Positions 29,228-37,796 of a stretch of DNA of 48,932 nt are shown here, piece after piece. Each line of letters starts with the position of its first letter. Position 1 is the stretch's first letter. The stretch comes from Roseburia sp. AF12-17LB. Its GTDB lineage: Bacteria; Bacillota; Clostridia; Lachnospirales; Lachnospiraceae. The stretch lies in NCBI RefSeq assembly GCF_003479605.1, contig NZ_QUHR01000014.1, positions 1 through 48,932 on the forward strand, given 5' to 3'. The position numbers and the translations under genes are program-made. The notes below the pieces were generated by a model. The model worked only from the letters and a program-made list of their open reading frames with translations, ran no database searches and was not told the DNA's origin.

Positions 29228-30058
29228 ATGAGAAAAAAGAGATTGATGATTGCAATAGCTTGTATCATTTTAGTAGGTATCGCGGTAATCGTATTTTTTT
29301 CACAACAGGGGAAAAAACCGTATAAGGATTTGGACGCAGCGCAGATTGTTTCCGCTAAAGTGTTATTAACACCGCCAGACAAAACGATTGAGATTGAAAA
29401 TATCCAAGAATTAGTTGAATATTTGAATGATGTTGTTGTCTATAATGAGGATAATTCTTACACAGAGTATGATGGACAAGGCGTTGTTTTTACCTTGACT
29501 ATGGTAGACGGTACACAAACAGATATTATGGCGTATAACCCATTTATTGTCATTGACGGTATCGGTTATAAGACAAAATATGAGCCATGTGAAGCACTCA
29601 ACAGCTATGCAAATGAATTACTAAACTCTGGGACTGCCAATATAATTTTGGAAGAACCGCCCACATTAAGCGTTGTGAGTGACGAAACCGCTATCGGTGC
29701 AGTATTAGGAACTTATTCGTGGCAAAAAACAAATATTGACGGAACTGCTGAAAGCACAATAGCTGATAGCCCACACCCGTTAGAGTGCAAGGATCTGTTG
29801 TCCCCGCCATTTGAAACAACAGAAACAACAGCTACATTAAGATTTACAGAAGACCCAGATACAATTTTAAGTGTGCAGTGCTGGAGTGACGAACATTGGG
29901 GAGAGCCTGCTACAAACAGCGAAGATGTAACTATTGTTGGAAACGTACTCACTCTTAAACTGGGCGGATATATTTATGAAGTAACAGCTGAATGGAATAC
30001 TGAAAATGGCTATGGCGGAACAGCAAGCTATTTTATATATTTGAAAACAGCAGACTAA
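29228..30058 (+). CDS. Membrane-anchored extracytoplasmic protein, unknown cargo
   Basis: A 276-aa protein with an N-terminal basic patch and a hydrophobic helix (MRKKRLMIAIACIILVGIAV, residues 1-20 and on to ~24), so probably anchored with the rest outside the cell. There is no lipobox Cys. The exposed part is acidic and beta-rich, with two regions, about 40-140 and 160-276. Base composition is lower in GC than that of its neighbours, which suggests a cargo gene acquired separately by the element. It starts after AGGAGG. I do not recognise the family. Confidence 0.7.
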   Translation: MRKKRLMIAIACIILVGIAVIVFFSQQGKKPYKDLDAAQIVSAKVLLTPPDKTIEIENIQELVEYLNDVVVYNEDNSYTEYDGQGVVFTLTMVDGTQTDIMAYNPFIVIDGIGYKTKYEPCEALNSYANELLNSGTANIILEEPPTLSVVSDETAIGAVLGTYSWQKTNIDGTAESTIADSPHPLECKDLLSPPFETTETTATLRFTEDPDTILSVQCWSDEHWGEPATNSEDVTIVGNVLTLKLGGYIYEVTAEWNTENGYGGTASYFIYLKTAD

Positions 30059-30140
30059 AATTGAATAGCCACCCACAAGGGCAGCCGAGAAAATCGACTG
30101 TCCTTTTTCTATGCCGACAGGCAGAAAGGAGCGACCACCC

Positions 30141-30437
30141 ATGACAAAGCCAAGAGAGAAAACCCGCGAGGAATTGACTGCCGAGATTGAGGACGGGAAG
30201 AAGAAAATCCGGCAGTTTGAAAATCGGGAAAAGATGCTGCGTCAGAAGCTATCCAAAGAGGAACGCAGAACACGCAGCCACCGCCTTATTGTCCGGGGCG
30301 CGGTCTTTGAAAGCATTGTGCCGGAAGCAAAGAACATGACCGACGAGGAAGCCGCAGCACTTCTTAGGCTTGCCTTGACGAGTGAACCAGCGCGGGAATA
30401 TCTGAAAAAACGAGCCGAAAGCAGGAACGCCGAATAA
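30141..30437 (+). CDS. DUF3847 domain protein
   Basis: A 98-aa highly charged protein. It is helical (MTKPREKTREELTAEIEDGK, REKMLRQKLSKEERRTRSHR) and ends with NMTDEEAAALLRLALTSEPA. This is the DUF3847 family, which occurs directly upstream of MobA/MobL relaxase genes in Clostridia elements and may be an accessory for relaxosome formation (inference from position). oriT follows at once. Confidence 0.8.
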   Translation: MTKPREKTREELTAEIEDGKKKIRQFENREKMLRQKLSKEERRTRSHRLIVRGAVFESIVPEAKNMTDEEAAALLRLALTSEPAREYLKKRAESRNAE

Positions 30438-30439
30438 AT

Positions 30440-30486
30440 CCCTTAGGAACTAAGGGCGCACTTATACACCCTTACGGGCGTGTGCG
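30440..30486 (-). other. oriT: Origin of transfer oriT, MobQ/IncQ-like nic region
   Basis: A perfect 7-bp inverted repeat CCCTTAG-GAA-CTAAGGG (30440-30456) overlaps a minus-strand sequence ATAAGTGCGCCCT (30465-30453), which matches the nick-region consensus of the IncQ/MobQ group. It lies directly upstream of the MobA/MobL relaxase gene, as expected. The further GCGCAC/GTGCGC repeat to 30486 may belong to it. Confidence 0.75.
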
Positions 30487-30677
30487 CTCTGCCGAGGGCT
30501 TATCTTCGCACAGGGAGATTTCCCCGCGCTCCGATATGGCGGCTTTGCCGCAACAAGGGGCTGCACCCCTTGCGCCGCTTCGCGGCTATCCCTGCACACC
30601 CACAAAAACAGTACACCCGCCGTTGGCGTCTGTACCATTTTTGCGGGTTTTATTATCCTATCCGGGAGGTGATACCC

Positions 30678-32183
30678 ATAGCCATTTACCATTGGAACAT
30701 CGGCATTGTGAGCCGAGGAAAAGGCAAATCAGCCGTTGCCGCAGCCGCCTACCGAAGCGGCGAAAAGCTGACAAACGAATGGGACGGAATGACTCATGAC
30801 TACACTCGCAAAGGCGGCGTTGTCCATACAGAAATCATGTTGCCGCCCCACGCACCGCCCTCATTCGCTGACCGTTCAACCTTGTGGAACAGCGTGGAGC
30901 TTTACGAGAAAGCCGGGAACGCCCAGCTTGCGCGTGAGATTGACGCAGCACTCCCCATAGAATTATCCAGAGAGGAACAGATCCGGCTTGTCCGGGAATA
31001 CTGTTCCTCTCAATTTGTTTCCAGAGGAATGTGTGTGGATTTTGTTATCCACGACACCAACAGCGGCAACCCCCATTGTCATATTATGCTTACCATGCGC
31101 CCCCTTGACGAGCGCGGAGCATGGGCGGCGAAATCCAAAAAGGAATATGACCTTGACGAAAACGGCGAGCGTATCCGCTTGCCAAGTGGCAGATACAAGA
31201 CGCACAAAATTGACCTTACAGGCTGGAACGACAAGGACAACACCCTCTTGTGGCGCAAGGCATGGGCTGACTATACCAACGACTTTTTGGAGAGAAACGG
31301 AAGCCCGGAGCGTATCGACCACCGCAGCAACGCCGAGCGCGGCATTGACGAAATACCGACCGTCCATATGGGCGTAGCCGCCTGTCAAATGGAGAAGAAA
31401 GGTGTAGCCACCGAGAAAGGCGAACTGAACCGAAATATCCAAAAAGCAAACCGCCTTATACGGGAAATCCGGGCGCAGGTTAGCAAGCTCAAAGAATGGA
31501 TTGCCGACCTGTTCAAAGTGTGGGAAACCGCCCCGAAGCCGCCGCCGCAATCTCCCAACCTTGCAAATCTGTTGATGAAGTATTTGAGCGTTCAGAGAGA
31601 AAAGAGCCGGAAGTATTCGCAGCGTTGGCAACAACAGCACACAGCCGATGAACTGAAAACCATAGCGGCAGCGGTCAACTATCTCTCCGAGCATGGTATC
31701 TCTAATCTTGATGAGCTTGACGCTTCCCTTTCCTCTGTCAGTGATAGAGCCTATTCAATCCGGGCAGGAATGAAAACCGCCGAGGAACGCATGAAGAAGC
31801 TACAAAAGCTAATTGAATACGGGAAGAACTACACAGAGTACAAGCCCATTCACGATGAACTGAAAAAGCTGCAAAACGGCTGGACAAACAAGCGCGACAA
31901 GTACGAGGAAGCCCACCGCGCCGAGCTGACCCTATGGAACGCAGCAAGTCGCTATCTCCATGCAAATCTGCAGAAAGGAACAAAGACCTTGCCTATTGCG
32001 GAATGGGAACAGGAATATGCTGACCTCAAAACACAGAGGGACAGCGATTATACCAAACTGAAAGATACCCGCACCAATGTTTCAGAGCTTCAAAAAATCC
32101 GCAAATGCGTGGATATTGCACTCCGCGCCGACCAAGCGGAGCAGACGCAGAGCCGCACCAAACGGCATGATATAGACCGCTGA
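30678..32183 (+). CDS. mobA: MobA/MobL family relaxase (MobQ)
   Basis: About 501 aa. The relaxase nicks oriT and leads the strand in transfer. The N terminus IAIYHWNIGIVSRGKGKSAV and AAAAYRSGEKL hold the catalytic Tyr region. The HUH motif is PHCHIMLTMRPL, near residue 128. A long coiled coil follows. Related proteins start M-A-I-Y-H after GGAGGTGATACCC; here the codon at that spot is ATA instead of ATG. Translation may start at this ATA, at the in-frame GTG at 30669, or further upstream (open to 30480). The gene might therefore be poorly expressed. Confidence 0.85.
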   Translation: MAIYHWNIGIVSRGKGKSAVAAAAYRSGEKLTNEWDGMTHDYTRKGGVVHTEIMLPPHAPPSFADRSTLWNSVELYEKAGNAQLAREIDAALPIELSREEQIRLVREYCSSQFVSRGMCVDFVIHDTNSGNPHCHIMLTMRPLDERGAWAAKSKKEYDLDENGERIRLPSGRYKTHKIDLTGWNDKDNTLLWRKAWADYTNDFLERNGSPERIDHRSNAERGIDEIPTVHMGVAACQMEKKGVATEKGELNRNIQKANRLIREIRAQVSKLKEWIADLFKVWETAPKPPPQSPNLANLLMKYLSVQREKSRKYSQRWQQQHTADELKTIAAAVNYLSEHGISNLDELDASLSSVSDRAYSIRAGMKTAEERMKKLQKLIEYGKNYTEYKPIHDELKKLQNGWTNKRDKYEEAHRAELTLWNAASRYLHANLQKGTKTLPIAEWEQEYADLKTQRDSDYTKLKDTRTNVSELQKIRKCVDIALRADQAEQTQSRTKRHDIDR

Positions 32184-32199
32184 AAGGAGTTGAACTTTT

Positions 32200-34077
32200 A
32201 TGTATTACACCCAAGAACAGATAGACCGCGCCAACCAAGCCGACCTTGTTTCTTTCCTGCAATCACAGGGCGAGCAGCTTACCCGCGCCGGACAGGAATA
32301 CCGCTGGAAGCGGCACGACAGCCTGACCGTCCGGGGAAACAAATGGTACAGGCACAGCCAGAGCAAGGGCGGTGCACCCATTGATTTTGTCATGGAGTTT
32401 TTCGGCAAGAGCTTCACCGAAGCCGTTGAACTGCTGACAGGCGAAAAAGGAGCCGCCCCGCCGCTGGACAGACCAAGCCCCGCGCCCCTATCCGACTTCC
32501 GGCTACCACCCCGCAGCACCGACAACCGCATAGCGAGGAACTACCTCACAGCAGCCCGCCGCATTGATGAAGATGTGACGGGCTTTTTCTTTTCCACCGG
32601 GGATATTTACGAGGAAGCCGCCCACCATAACGCCGTATTCGTCGGCAGAGATGAAAGCGGCATACCGCGATACGCCCATCAGCGCGGCACAGCCGGGAGT
32701 TTTCGGCTTGATGTGAAAGGCAGCGACAAAGCCTTTAACTTCTGCTACCGTGGCGAGGGCGAAAGGTTGTTTGTCTTTGAAGCCCCGATAGACCTCTTAT
32801 CTTTCCTCTGCCTGTTCAAAAAGGACTGGCAGAAGCAAAGCTATCTGGCGTTGGGCGGCGTGGGAGAAAAAGCCCTGTTGCGCTTTCTCTCTGACCGTCC
32901 GAACATCAAGACCGTTTTTCTCTGCCTTGACAGCGACCAAGCCGGAAGCGACGCTTGCAGCCGCCTTGCGGAGCTTGTGCCGGAGGGCTTGACCGTCCAT
33001 CGGCTTATCCCTCTTTTCAAGGACTGGAACGAGGTATTGCAGCACCGGGCAGAAATCACAGACGGGAAGTATTTGCGGGAAGCAATCTACGGCTTGAAAG
33101 AGCCGCCGCAGGAAGAAACCGTTGAGATTATCCGCATGAGCGAGGTTGACACACAGACCGTTGAATGGCTATGGGAGCCGTATATTCCCTTTGGGAAAGT
33201 AACCATTGTGCAGGGCAATCCCGGCGAGGGCAAGACCACTTTTGCCCTACGCCTTGCCGCCGCCTGCACCACCGGGGGAACGCTGCCGGGAATGAAGCCC
33301 TTGCCGCCATTCCAAGTAATTTACCAGACCGCCGAGGACGGGCTGGGCGATACCGTCAAGCCACGCTTGATAGAAGCCGCCGCAGACCTTGACCGGGTGC
33401 TTGTGATTGATGAAGCCAAGCGGGAGCTTACCCTGTCCGATGAGCGCATAGAAAAGGCAATCACGCAGAACGGGGCGCGGCTGATTATCCTTGACCCCAT
33501 ACAGGCGTACATGGGCGAAAAAACCGACATGAACCGGGCAAACGAAGTGCGCCCCATGTTCCGCCGCCTTGCCGATGTTGCCGAGCGTACCGGGTGCGCC
33601 GTTATCCTTATCGGACATCTCAACAAAGCTGCCGGAGGGCAGAGCGCATACCGGGGCTTAGGTTCTATCGACTTCCGCGCCGCAGCAAGGAGCGTCCTGC
33701 TGATCGGGCGCGTGAAGCGAGAACCGAATGTGCGCGTTATCGTCCATGACAAATCTTCCCTTGCGCCGGAGGGCAAGCCCGTTGCCTTTTGCCTTGACCC
33801 GGAAACGGGCTTTTCATGGATAGGCGAATACGACATCACCGCCGACGAGCTGCTGTCCGGCGCGGGCGGCAACACCGCCACCAAAACCGAACAGGCGGAA
33901 CGGCTGATACTGGATTTACTGGCAGACGGGAAAGAGCTTGCCAGCGAGGACATAGAGAAAGCCGCTACAGAAGCGGGCATATCCGCCCGTACCGTCCGGG
34001 CGGCAAAGAGAAACCTTGACGGGCGCATTACCTCAAAGCGCATTGGCGCGGCATGGTATCACGCTCTTAAAAAGTGA
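32200..34077 (+). CDS. Primase-helicase fusion (Toprim plus RepA-like ATPase)
   Basis: A 625-aa protein with a CHC2-like/DUF3991 N-terminal region (VSFLQSQGEQLTRAGQEYRW, then DFVMEFFGKSFTEAVELL). A Toprim domain follows at about residues 185-290 (YLALGGVGEKAL, VFLCLDSDQAGSDA). Next is a RecA/RepA-type hexameric ATPase with Walker A GNPGEGKTTFALRL (about residue 337) and Walker B LIILDPIQAYMG (about 427). It ends in a winged helix near the C terminus. It likely replicates or primes the element after transfer. The ATG follows AAAGGAG by 10 nt. Confidence 0.82.
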   Translation: MYYTQEQIDRANQADLVSFLQSQGEQLTRAGQEYRWKRHDSLTVRGNKWYRHSQSKGGAPIDFVMEFFGKSFTEAVELLTGEKGAAPPLDRPSPAPLSDFRLPPRSTDNRIARNYLTAARRIDEDVTGFFFSTGDIYEEAAHHNAVFVGRDESGIPRYAHQRGTAGSFRLDVKGSDKAFNFCYRGEGERLFVFEAPIDLLSFLCLFKKDWQKQSYLALGGVGEKALLRFLSDRPNIKTVFLCLDSDQAGSDACSRLAELVPEGLTVHRLIPLFKDWNEVLQHRAEITDGKYLREAIYGLKEPPQEETVEIIRMSEVDTQTVEWLWEPYIPFGKVTIVQGNPGEGKTTFALRLAAACTTGGTLPGMKPLPPFQVIYQTAEDGLGDTVKPRLIEAAADLDRVLVIDEAKRELTLSDERIEKAITQNGARLIILDPIQAYMGEKTDMNRANEVRPMFRRLADVAERTGCAVILIGHLNKAAGGQSAYRGLGSIDFRAAARSVLLIGRVKREPNVRVIVHDKSSLAPEGKPVAFCLDPETGFSWIGEYDITADELLSGAGGNTATKTEQAERLILDLLADGKELASEDIEKAATEAGISARTVRAAKRNLDGRITSKRIGAAWYHALKK

Positions 34078-34111
34078 AACGGCAAAATCCAAGTGGCAAA
34101 ACCCAGATACC

Positions 34112-34135
34112 TTGCCACTTTGCCACTTCGCCACT
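34112..34135 (+). repeat. Three tandem 8-bp repeats
   Basis: TTGCCACT, TTGCCACT and TCGCCACT follow one another in the gap after the primase-helicase gene. They could be iteron-like or simple slippage; the function is unknown. Confidence 0.6.
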
Positions 34136-34153
34136 TCAACCTCAAAACCACCG

Positions 34154-34180
34154 CCCCATGTATGACCGCATGGGGCTTTT
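34154..34180 (+). terminator. Terminator after primase-helicase gene
   Basis: CCCCATG and CATGGGG pair perfectly over 7 bp with an 8-nt loop, followed by CTTTTCTC. Confidence 0.7.
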
Positions 34181-34199
34181 CTCATGGAAAGGAGAGCCT

Positions 34200-34400
34200 A
34201 TGAACAACGACACCAGCAACCGCAGCACCCCCGCAACCGCTTCCCCTCTGACCGTAAAGGAAGCCGCGCCACCTGTAATGATAAAGAAAATCGGAAAGAC
34301 CACCTACCGCGTCAAAATCCATTTCAGTGAAACGAGCAAAGAAACCATGAGCGACAAAATCAAGCGTCTGATTTTGAATGACAGCGAAAAAAGTTCTTAA
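34200..34400 (+). CDS. tnpW: TnpW family transposon protein
   Basis: A 66-aa protein from an ATG after GGAAAGGAGAG. The C-terminal core [32 protein letters not shown] matches TnpW, a small protein found with TnpV in Clostridia mobile elements, role unknown. Its stop is ~20 nt before the right junction with the HxlR gene. No site-specific recombinase gene remains between tnpV and tnpW. Confidence 0.8.
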   Translation: MNNDTSNRSTPATASPLTVKEAAPPVMIKKIGKTTYRVKIHFSETSKETMSDKIKRLILNDSEKSS

Positions 34401-34421
34401 ACACCCTTGACAAAACGTATC

Positions 34422-34661
34422 AGAGTATTCGGTTTTGGGAGGAACTACAGGATAAACGACCCTGTTGATTAATCCGTCATTTTCTAATTCTCTAAGTTGC
34501 TGGGTAAGCATTTTGGGAGTTGCAGATTTAATGAGCTTTCCTAATTCATTAAATCTAAGTGTTTTTCCAATGAGATGCCATAGGATAAGTGACTTATATT
34601 TACCACCTATAAGCTGAAGGGTTGCTTCTACTGGACATTGGAAAGATTGACATGGTTTCAT
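34422..34661 (-). pseudogene. HxlR-family regulator, 3' end lost to element junction
   Basis: The first 80 residues of an HxlR winged-helix regulator: [60 protein letters not shown]. HxlR proteins are redox- or aldehyde-responsive and about 105-115 aa long. Here the sequence after EYS (base 34422) is replaced by element DNA, with an open frame running antisense through tnpW. The start at 34661 has AGGAGG 8 nt upstream. It is divergent from the nitroreductase it presumably controls. Confidence 0.8.
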
Positions 34662-34822
34662 TATATACGACCTCCTGAAATTTGAATCCATAGTATCATT
34701 TTGGGTAGTATGGCACTTAAAAGTGCGTACTTGTAAAAAAGAAATACTGTGATAGCATTATAGCGTACTTGTTGAGCAGGCACAACAAAAATGTATTAAA
34801 AATGAAAGTGAGGAATATTTTT

Positions 34823-35341
34823 ATGGAGTTTTTATCTTTAGCAAAACAGAGATGTTCTGTAAGAAAGTATAAAACTGATGAGATTGAAAAGGAAAAATTG
34901 GACAAAATTCTGGAGGCTGCTAGAATTGCTCCAACAGCAGCAAATGCTCAGTCGCAGAGACTGTTAGTAATTAGTAGCCAAGAAGCAAAAGAAAAATTGT
35001 CTAAAGGAGTAAATTATCATGGCGCCCCGTTGGCTATCATTGTATGTGGGGATCATTCAGATGTTTTTGTGCGTCCGTTTGATAAAAAGGATATGGTAAG
35101 TGTTGATGCAACAATAGTTGCGGATCATATAGTATTAGAAGCAGAGGATTTAGGACTTAGTTCTTGTTGGCTTACATATTTTGATCCTGAGATTATCAGA
35201 AATGAGTTTAATATTCCAAGTAACCTTGAACCAATAGCAATTATTGCGGTGGGATATGCTGACACAGAAAAGGCATCACCAGACAGACATTCAAAGGATA
35301 GAAAAGCGCTTGAAAGCCTTGTTTGTTACGAAACTTTTTAA
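34823..35341 (+). CDS. Nitroreductase family protein
   Basis: A 172-aa FMN-dependent oxidoreductase. The N terminus FLSLAKQRCSVRKYKTDEIE contains the FMN-contacting RCSVRKY motif, followed by AARIAPTAANAQSQRLLVI and LGLSSCWLTYF. It likely reduces nitro or quinone compounds with NAD(P)H. It is short but within the range of the family. The ATG at 34823 follows AGTGAGGA. The divergent HxlR fragment was probably its regulator. Confidence 0.88.
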   Translation: MEFLSLAKQRCSVRKYKTDEIEKEKLDKILEAARIAPTAANAQSQRLLVISSQEAKEKLSKGVNYHGAPLAIIVCGDHSDVFVRPFDKKDMVSVDATIVADHIVLEAEDLGLSSCWLTYFDPEIIRNEFNIPSNLEPIAIIAVGYADTEKASPDRHSKDRKALESLVCYETF

Positions 35342-35425
35342 GCATATTAAGAAATAAAAGAGATTGTGTTTAAAGATGGAAAACTTGTCTGAGACACAGC
35401 GAAGTAAATAAAATGAATAATATAG

Positions 35426-35466
35426 GAAGTCAGTAGTGTGTGAATAAACTGCTGGCTTCTTTTTTG
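35426..35466 (+). terminator. Terminator after nitroreductase
   Basis: GAAGTCAGTAG and CTGCTGGCTTC form an 11-bp stem with two G-U pairs and a 12-nt loop, followed by TTTTTT. Confidence 0.82.
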
Positions 35467-35598
35467 ATAGATACAGTCACTCCCAGAGAGTGTGCAGGAT
35501 AGTAAAGTAATAATATCAACATGACGATATAGAAAATGCAGGGAAGCATTGTATTTCAAAGAGTTTGAGATACAGTGCTTCTGCGTTTCTATAGGAGA

Positions 35599-35668
35599 TA
35601 GTCGTTCTATGCGGAAAATAGTCATTTGATGCAGAGAATGATCGAGTGAAAGATTTGTTTGATATAAT
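35599..35668 (+). promoter_or_regulatory. Paired LytTR-type sites and promoter of the AgrA/AgrC-like operon
   Basis: Direct repeats TAGTCGTTCTATGCGG (35599) and TAGTCATTTGATGCAG (35619) start exactly 20 bp apart, as expected for a LytTR dimer. TATAAT follows at 35663-35668, and the -35 position holds no good TTGACA, so activator dependence is likely. The rest of 35342-35735 has no gene. These repeats resemble those at 37707 and 45395, which suggests that the regulator encoded next controls itself and the array. Confidence 0.75.
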
Positions 35669-35735
35669 AAAGAGTGCTAGGTGAGACTTGTATGGTTTAT
35701 AGGCATGAGAGCAATTAAAGACAGGAATGAAAAAT

Positions 35736-36443
35736 ATGAACATTATTATTTGTGATGACAGGATAGATGACAGAAAAAATCTGTCAGATTTGCTGTCAGA
35801 CTATGGTGAAAAAAAGAATTATGAGTTTGCTATTACAGAATATGATTCTGGAGAACAGTTATGCGAAGAACAATCGGCTTTGGAAGCGTGTCAGCTATTA
35901 TTTCTGGACATCAATATGCAGGGGATGGATGGGCTGAAAACAGCTATGAGGATTAAAGAAAAATATCCAAAACTTCCAGTTGTGCTGGTGACGGCATACA
36001 TGAATTACGCACTGGATGGATATAAGGTGAAAGCAAGCCGATTTCTGCTGAAAGATAACCTTGCAGACACCATAGAAGAATGTATGGATGATTTGATAGC
36101 AGAAATTAATAAAAACCGTAGAATTCTCGAATTTCGTTTTGTGGAGGGAACGATAAAACTTTATGCAGATGACATCATTTATATAGAAACAGAACTTCAC
36201 AAAAATGTATTTTATACTGAAAAAGGTACGTTTCAGATTTATAAAAAACTGGATGAACTGGAAAACGAATTAAAGAATATGGGATTTGTGCGGGCGCATT
36301 TAAGTTTTCTTGTAAATATGAGGTACATTACAAAGATCAGCGGATATGTGATGACACTTACCACGGGAAAAAAGATTCCGGTTCCCAAGGCACGATATGC
36401 ACAGGTGAAGAGGGAATATATGCTGTATAAAGGAGAAGAATAA
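35736..36443 (+). CDS. AgrA/VirR-like response regulator with LytTR domain
   Basis: A 235-aa regulator. The receiver has the acidic pair CDDR at the N terminus, the phosphorylated Asp in LLFLDINMQGMDG, Thr in VLVTAYM and Lys in FLLKDNL. The LytTR DNA-binding domain (about residues 120-230) shows DDIIYIETELHKNVFYTEKG and the FVRAHLSFLVNM motif. An ATG 9 nt upstream is too close to the AGGA site, so 35736 is preferred. It is followed after 1 nt by the GHKL kinase gene. Confidence 0.92.
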   Translation: MNIIICDDRIDDRKNLSDLLSDYGEKKNYEFAITEYDSGEQLCEEQSALEACQLLFLDINMQGMDGLKTAMRIKEKYPKLPVVLVTAYMNYALDGYKVKASRFLLKDNLADTIEECMDDLIAEINKNRRILEFRFVEGTIKLYADDIIYIETELHKNVFYTEKGTFQIYKKLDELENELKNMGFVRAHLSFLVNMRYITKISGYVMTLTTGKKIPVPKARYAQVKREYMLYKGEE

Positions 36444-36444
36444 T

Positions 36445-37701
36445 ATGACATTCTGGGTATTGGTATTTATTGCGGAAATGCTGGAAGTAAAAGGAACGCT
36501 ATACTTTTTTGATACTTTTATGGAAAAAAGAGATGGCGGATATAGGAACAGATACAGATTTTTTGTTTATTGCGGAGTGCTTTATCTGGCAGCAGTCACA
36601 GGGATATGGATCGGAATGTTAAAATGTATCCTGATTATACTGGTTATGTCTTTACTAAATCTGGCTTATTATGAGGTCTCCTTCCGGCAGAGTTTTTTAT
36701 TTTCAATCATCAACTATACAATGCTTGTATTGATTGATTATGTGACTGTTTTGCTGGGAAGAGGAGGTTCAATCCAAGAAAAATGGTTTTTACAGGCACT
36801 GATATCAAAGACGGCTTTTATCATTCTGATGTTGTTTATCAGAAGATTTAGCAAGACAAGAAAAAGCTACGGTCTGATTACAGGAAAAGAATGGTTACAG
36901 TTTTTCTGTGTTCCTGTATTTACGGTGGTCGGTTTCATTCTTATGTTTTATTCAGAAAACGATGATATGCAGAATGTATTTTTATTTCTTTCGGTGGGAC
37001 TGGTTGTGATTAACCTTATCCTTATGGAGTTCATGCAGAATACCATTGAAAAAGAAGAGAGAATAAAAATTGCGGTACTTACGGAACAAAATCAGAAAAA
37101 TCGTATTGCAGATTATCAGGATCGGGAAGAAATCTATGAGCGTCAGCGAAGAAAAATGCACGATTATAAAAATCAGCTTTCCACGATCCAGACATTGATA
37201 AAGAATGGACACACAGATGAGGCACTTTCCTTTACGCAGAAGCTGACAGAGAGCATAGCTGTCGAGATGTCGGCAATCAACACGAACCATCCGGTGGTGA
37301 ATGCTATTTTAAACCAGAAATACCGCAGTATGCAGGAAAAACACATAGCAGTGATCCTAAAAGTAGGGGATTTGCAGGAGATCTGTCTGGAGGAGGAAGA
37401 GATTGTGATTCTGCTCTCTAATTTATTGGATAATGCAATCCGGGAGAGTGAAAAGGTACTGAAAAATACCGGAAAAGCGGTCATTCATCTGAAATTAGAG
37501 TGCGAAGATCATAAACTGATATTTGCGGTGAGAAATCCGGTGACAGAAAAGGTGGAAATTGAAAATGACACGATAAAGAGCAAAAGAGGGGATCATCACG
37601 GCATTGGGCTGTTAAATGTAAAAGCAGTTGTGGATAAATATGGCGGTGATATGGTGCTTTCCTGCGATGAAAATGAATTTAAGGCTGTGGTTATCTTGTA
37701 A
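36445..37701 (+). CDS. AgrC-like sensor kinase (GHKL)
   Basis: A 418-aa kinase. About six hydrophobic helices fill residues 1-195, a layout shared with AgrC peptide receptors. After a coiled coil, the phosphoacceptor His is in RRKMHDYKNQ (H239). The ATPase has the N box LLSNLLDNAIRES and the G2 box HHGIGLLNVKAV, with no separate catalytic G1 box as in the HPK10 class. It pairs with the LytTR regulator upstream. No AgrB or AgrD-like signal gene is visible nearby, so the ligand is unknown. Its last ~738 nt are duplicated at 44652. Confidence 0.9.
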   Translation: MTFWVLVFIAEMLEVKGTLYFFDTFMEKRDGGYRNRYRFFVYCGVLYLAAVTGIWIGMLKCILIILVMSLLNLAYYEVSFRQSFLFSIINYTMLVLIDYVTVLLGRGGSIQEKWFLQALISKTAFIILMLFIRRFSKTRKSYGLITGKEWLQFFCVPVFTVVGFILMFYSENDDMQNVFLFLSVGLVVINLILMEFMQNTIEKEERIKIAVLTEQNQKNRIADYQDREEIYERQRRKMHDYKNQLSTIQTLIKNGHTDEALSFTQKLTESIAVEMSAINTNHPVVNAILNQKYRSMQEKHIAVILKVGDLQEICLEEEEIVILLSNLLDNAIRESEKVLKNTGKAVIHLKLECEDHKLIFAVRNPVTEKVEIENDTIKSKRGDHHGIGLLNVKAVVDKYGGDMVLSCDENEFKAVVIL

Positions 37702-37777
37702 AGAGATGGTCTTTGTGTGCGTAATATGGTCGTTTGATGATATGGGACTAGGAGAACAGGTTATTTTATCCGATAAA
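36964..37777 (+). repeat. 814-bp direct repeat, copy 1 (kinase 3' end plus LytTR promoter)
   Basis: Matches 44652-45465 over its full length with no gap, at a constant offset of 7688 bp, and only scattered base changes. It covers residues ~174-418 of the kinase, its stop and the LytTR-site promoter. Both copies are in the same orientation and bracket array genes A to I. Confidence 0.95.
37707..37777 (+). promoter_or_regulatory. Paired LytTR-type sites and promoter of the cassette array
   Basis: TGGTCTTTGTGTGCG (37707) and TGGTCGTTTGATGAT (37727) start 20 bp apart, the same phasing as at 35599. A -10-like GATAAA (37772-37777) occurs 45 nt after the start of the second site, the same distance as in the regulator promoter (44 nt). 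The first array gene begins 20 nt later. This block is part of the 814-bp duplication. Confidence 0.7.
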
Positions 37778-37796
37778 GAAAGCAAAGGAGGTTACT

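Noticed and set aside
30480..30677. Relaxase start at 30480 with ~66 extra residues
   Set aside because: This stretch covers the oriT repeats and lacks similarity to the family's N terminus, which begins at I-A-I-Y-H next to a good ribosome site.
30963..33310. Long antisense open frames in the high-GC block (for example 30963-31694 and 33321-34043)
   Set aside because: They are shadows of the relaxase and primase-helicase genes, caused by high GC at third codon positions, and carry no ribosome sites or domains.
34182..34421. A longer HxlR protein running antisense through tnpW
   Set aside because: Family similarity stops at EYS (34422); the rest is the antisense of the element's end and has no regulator motifs.
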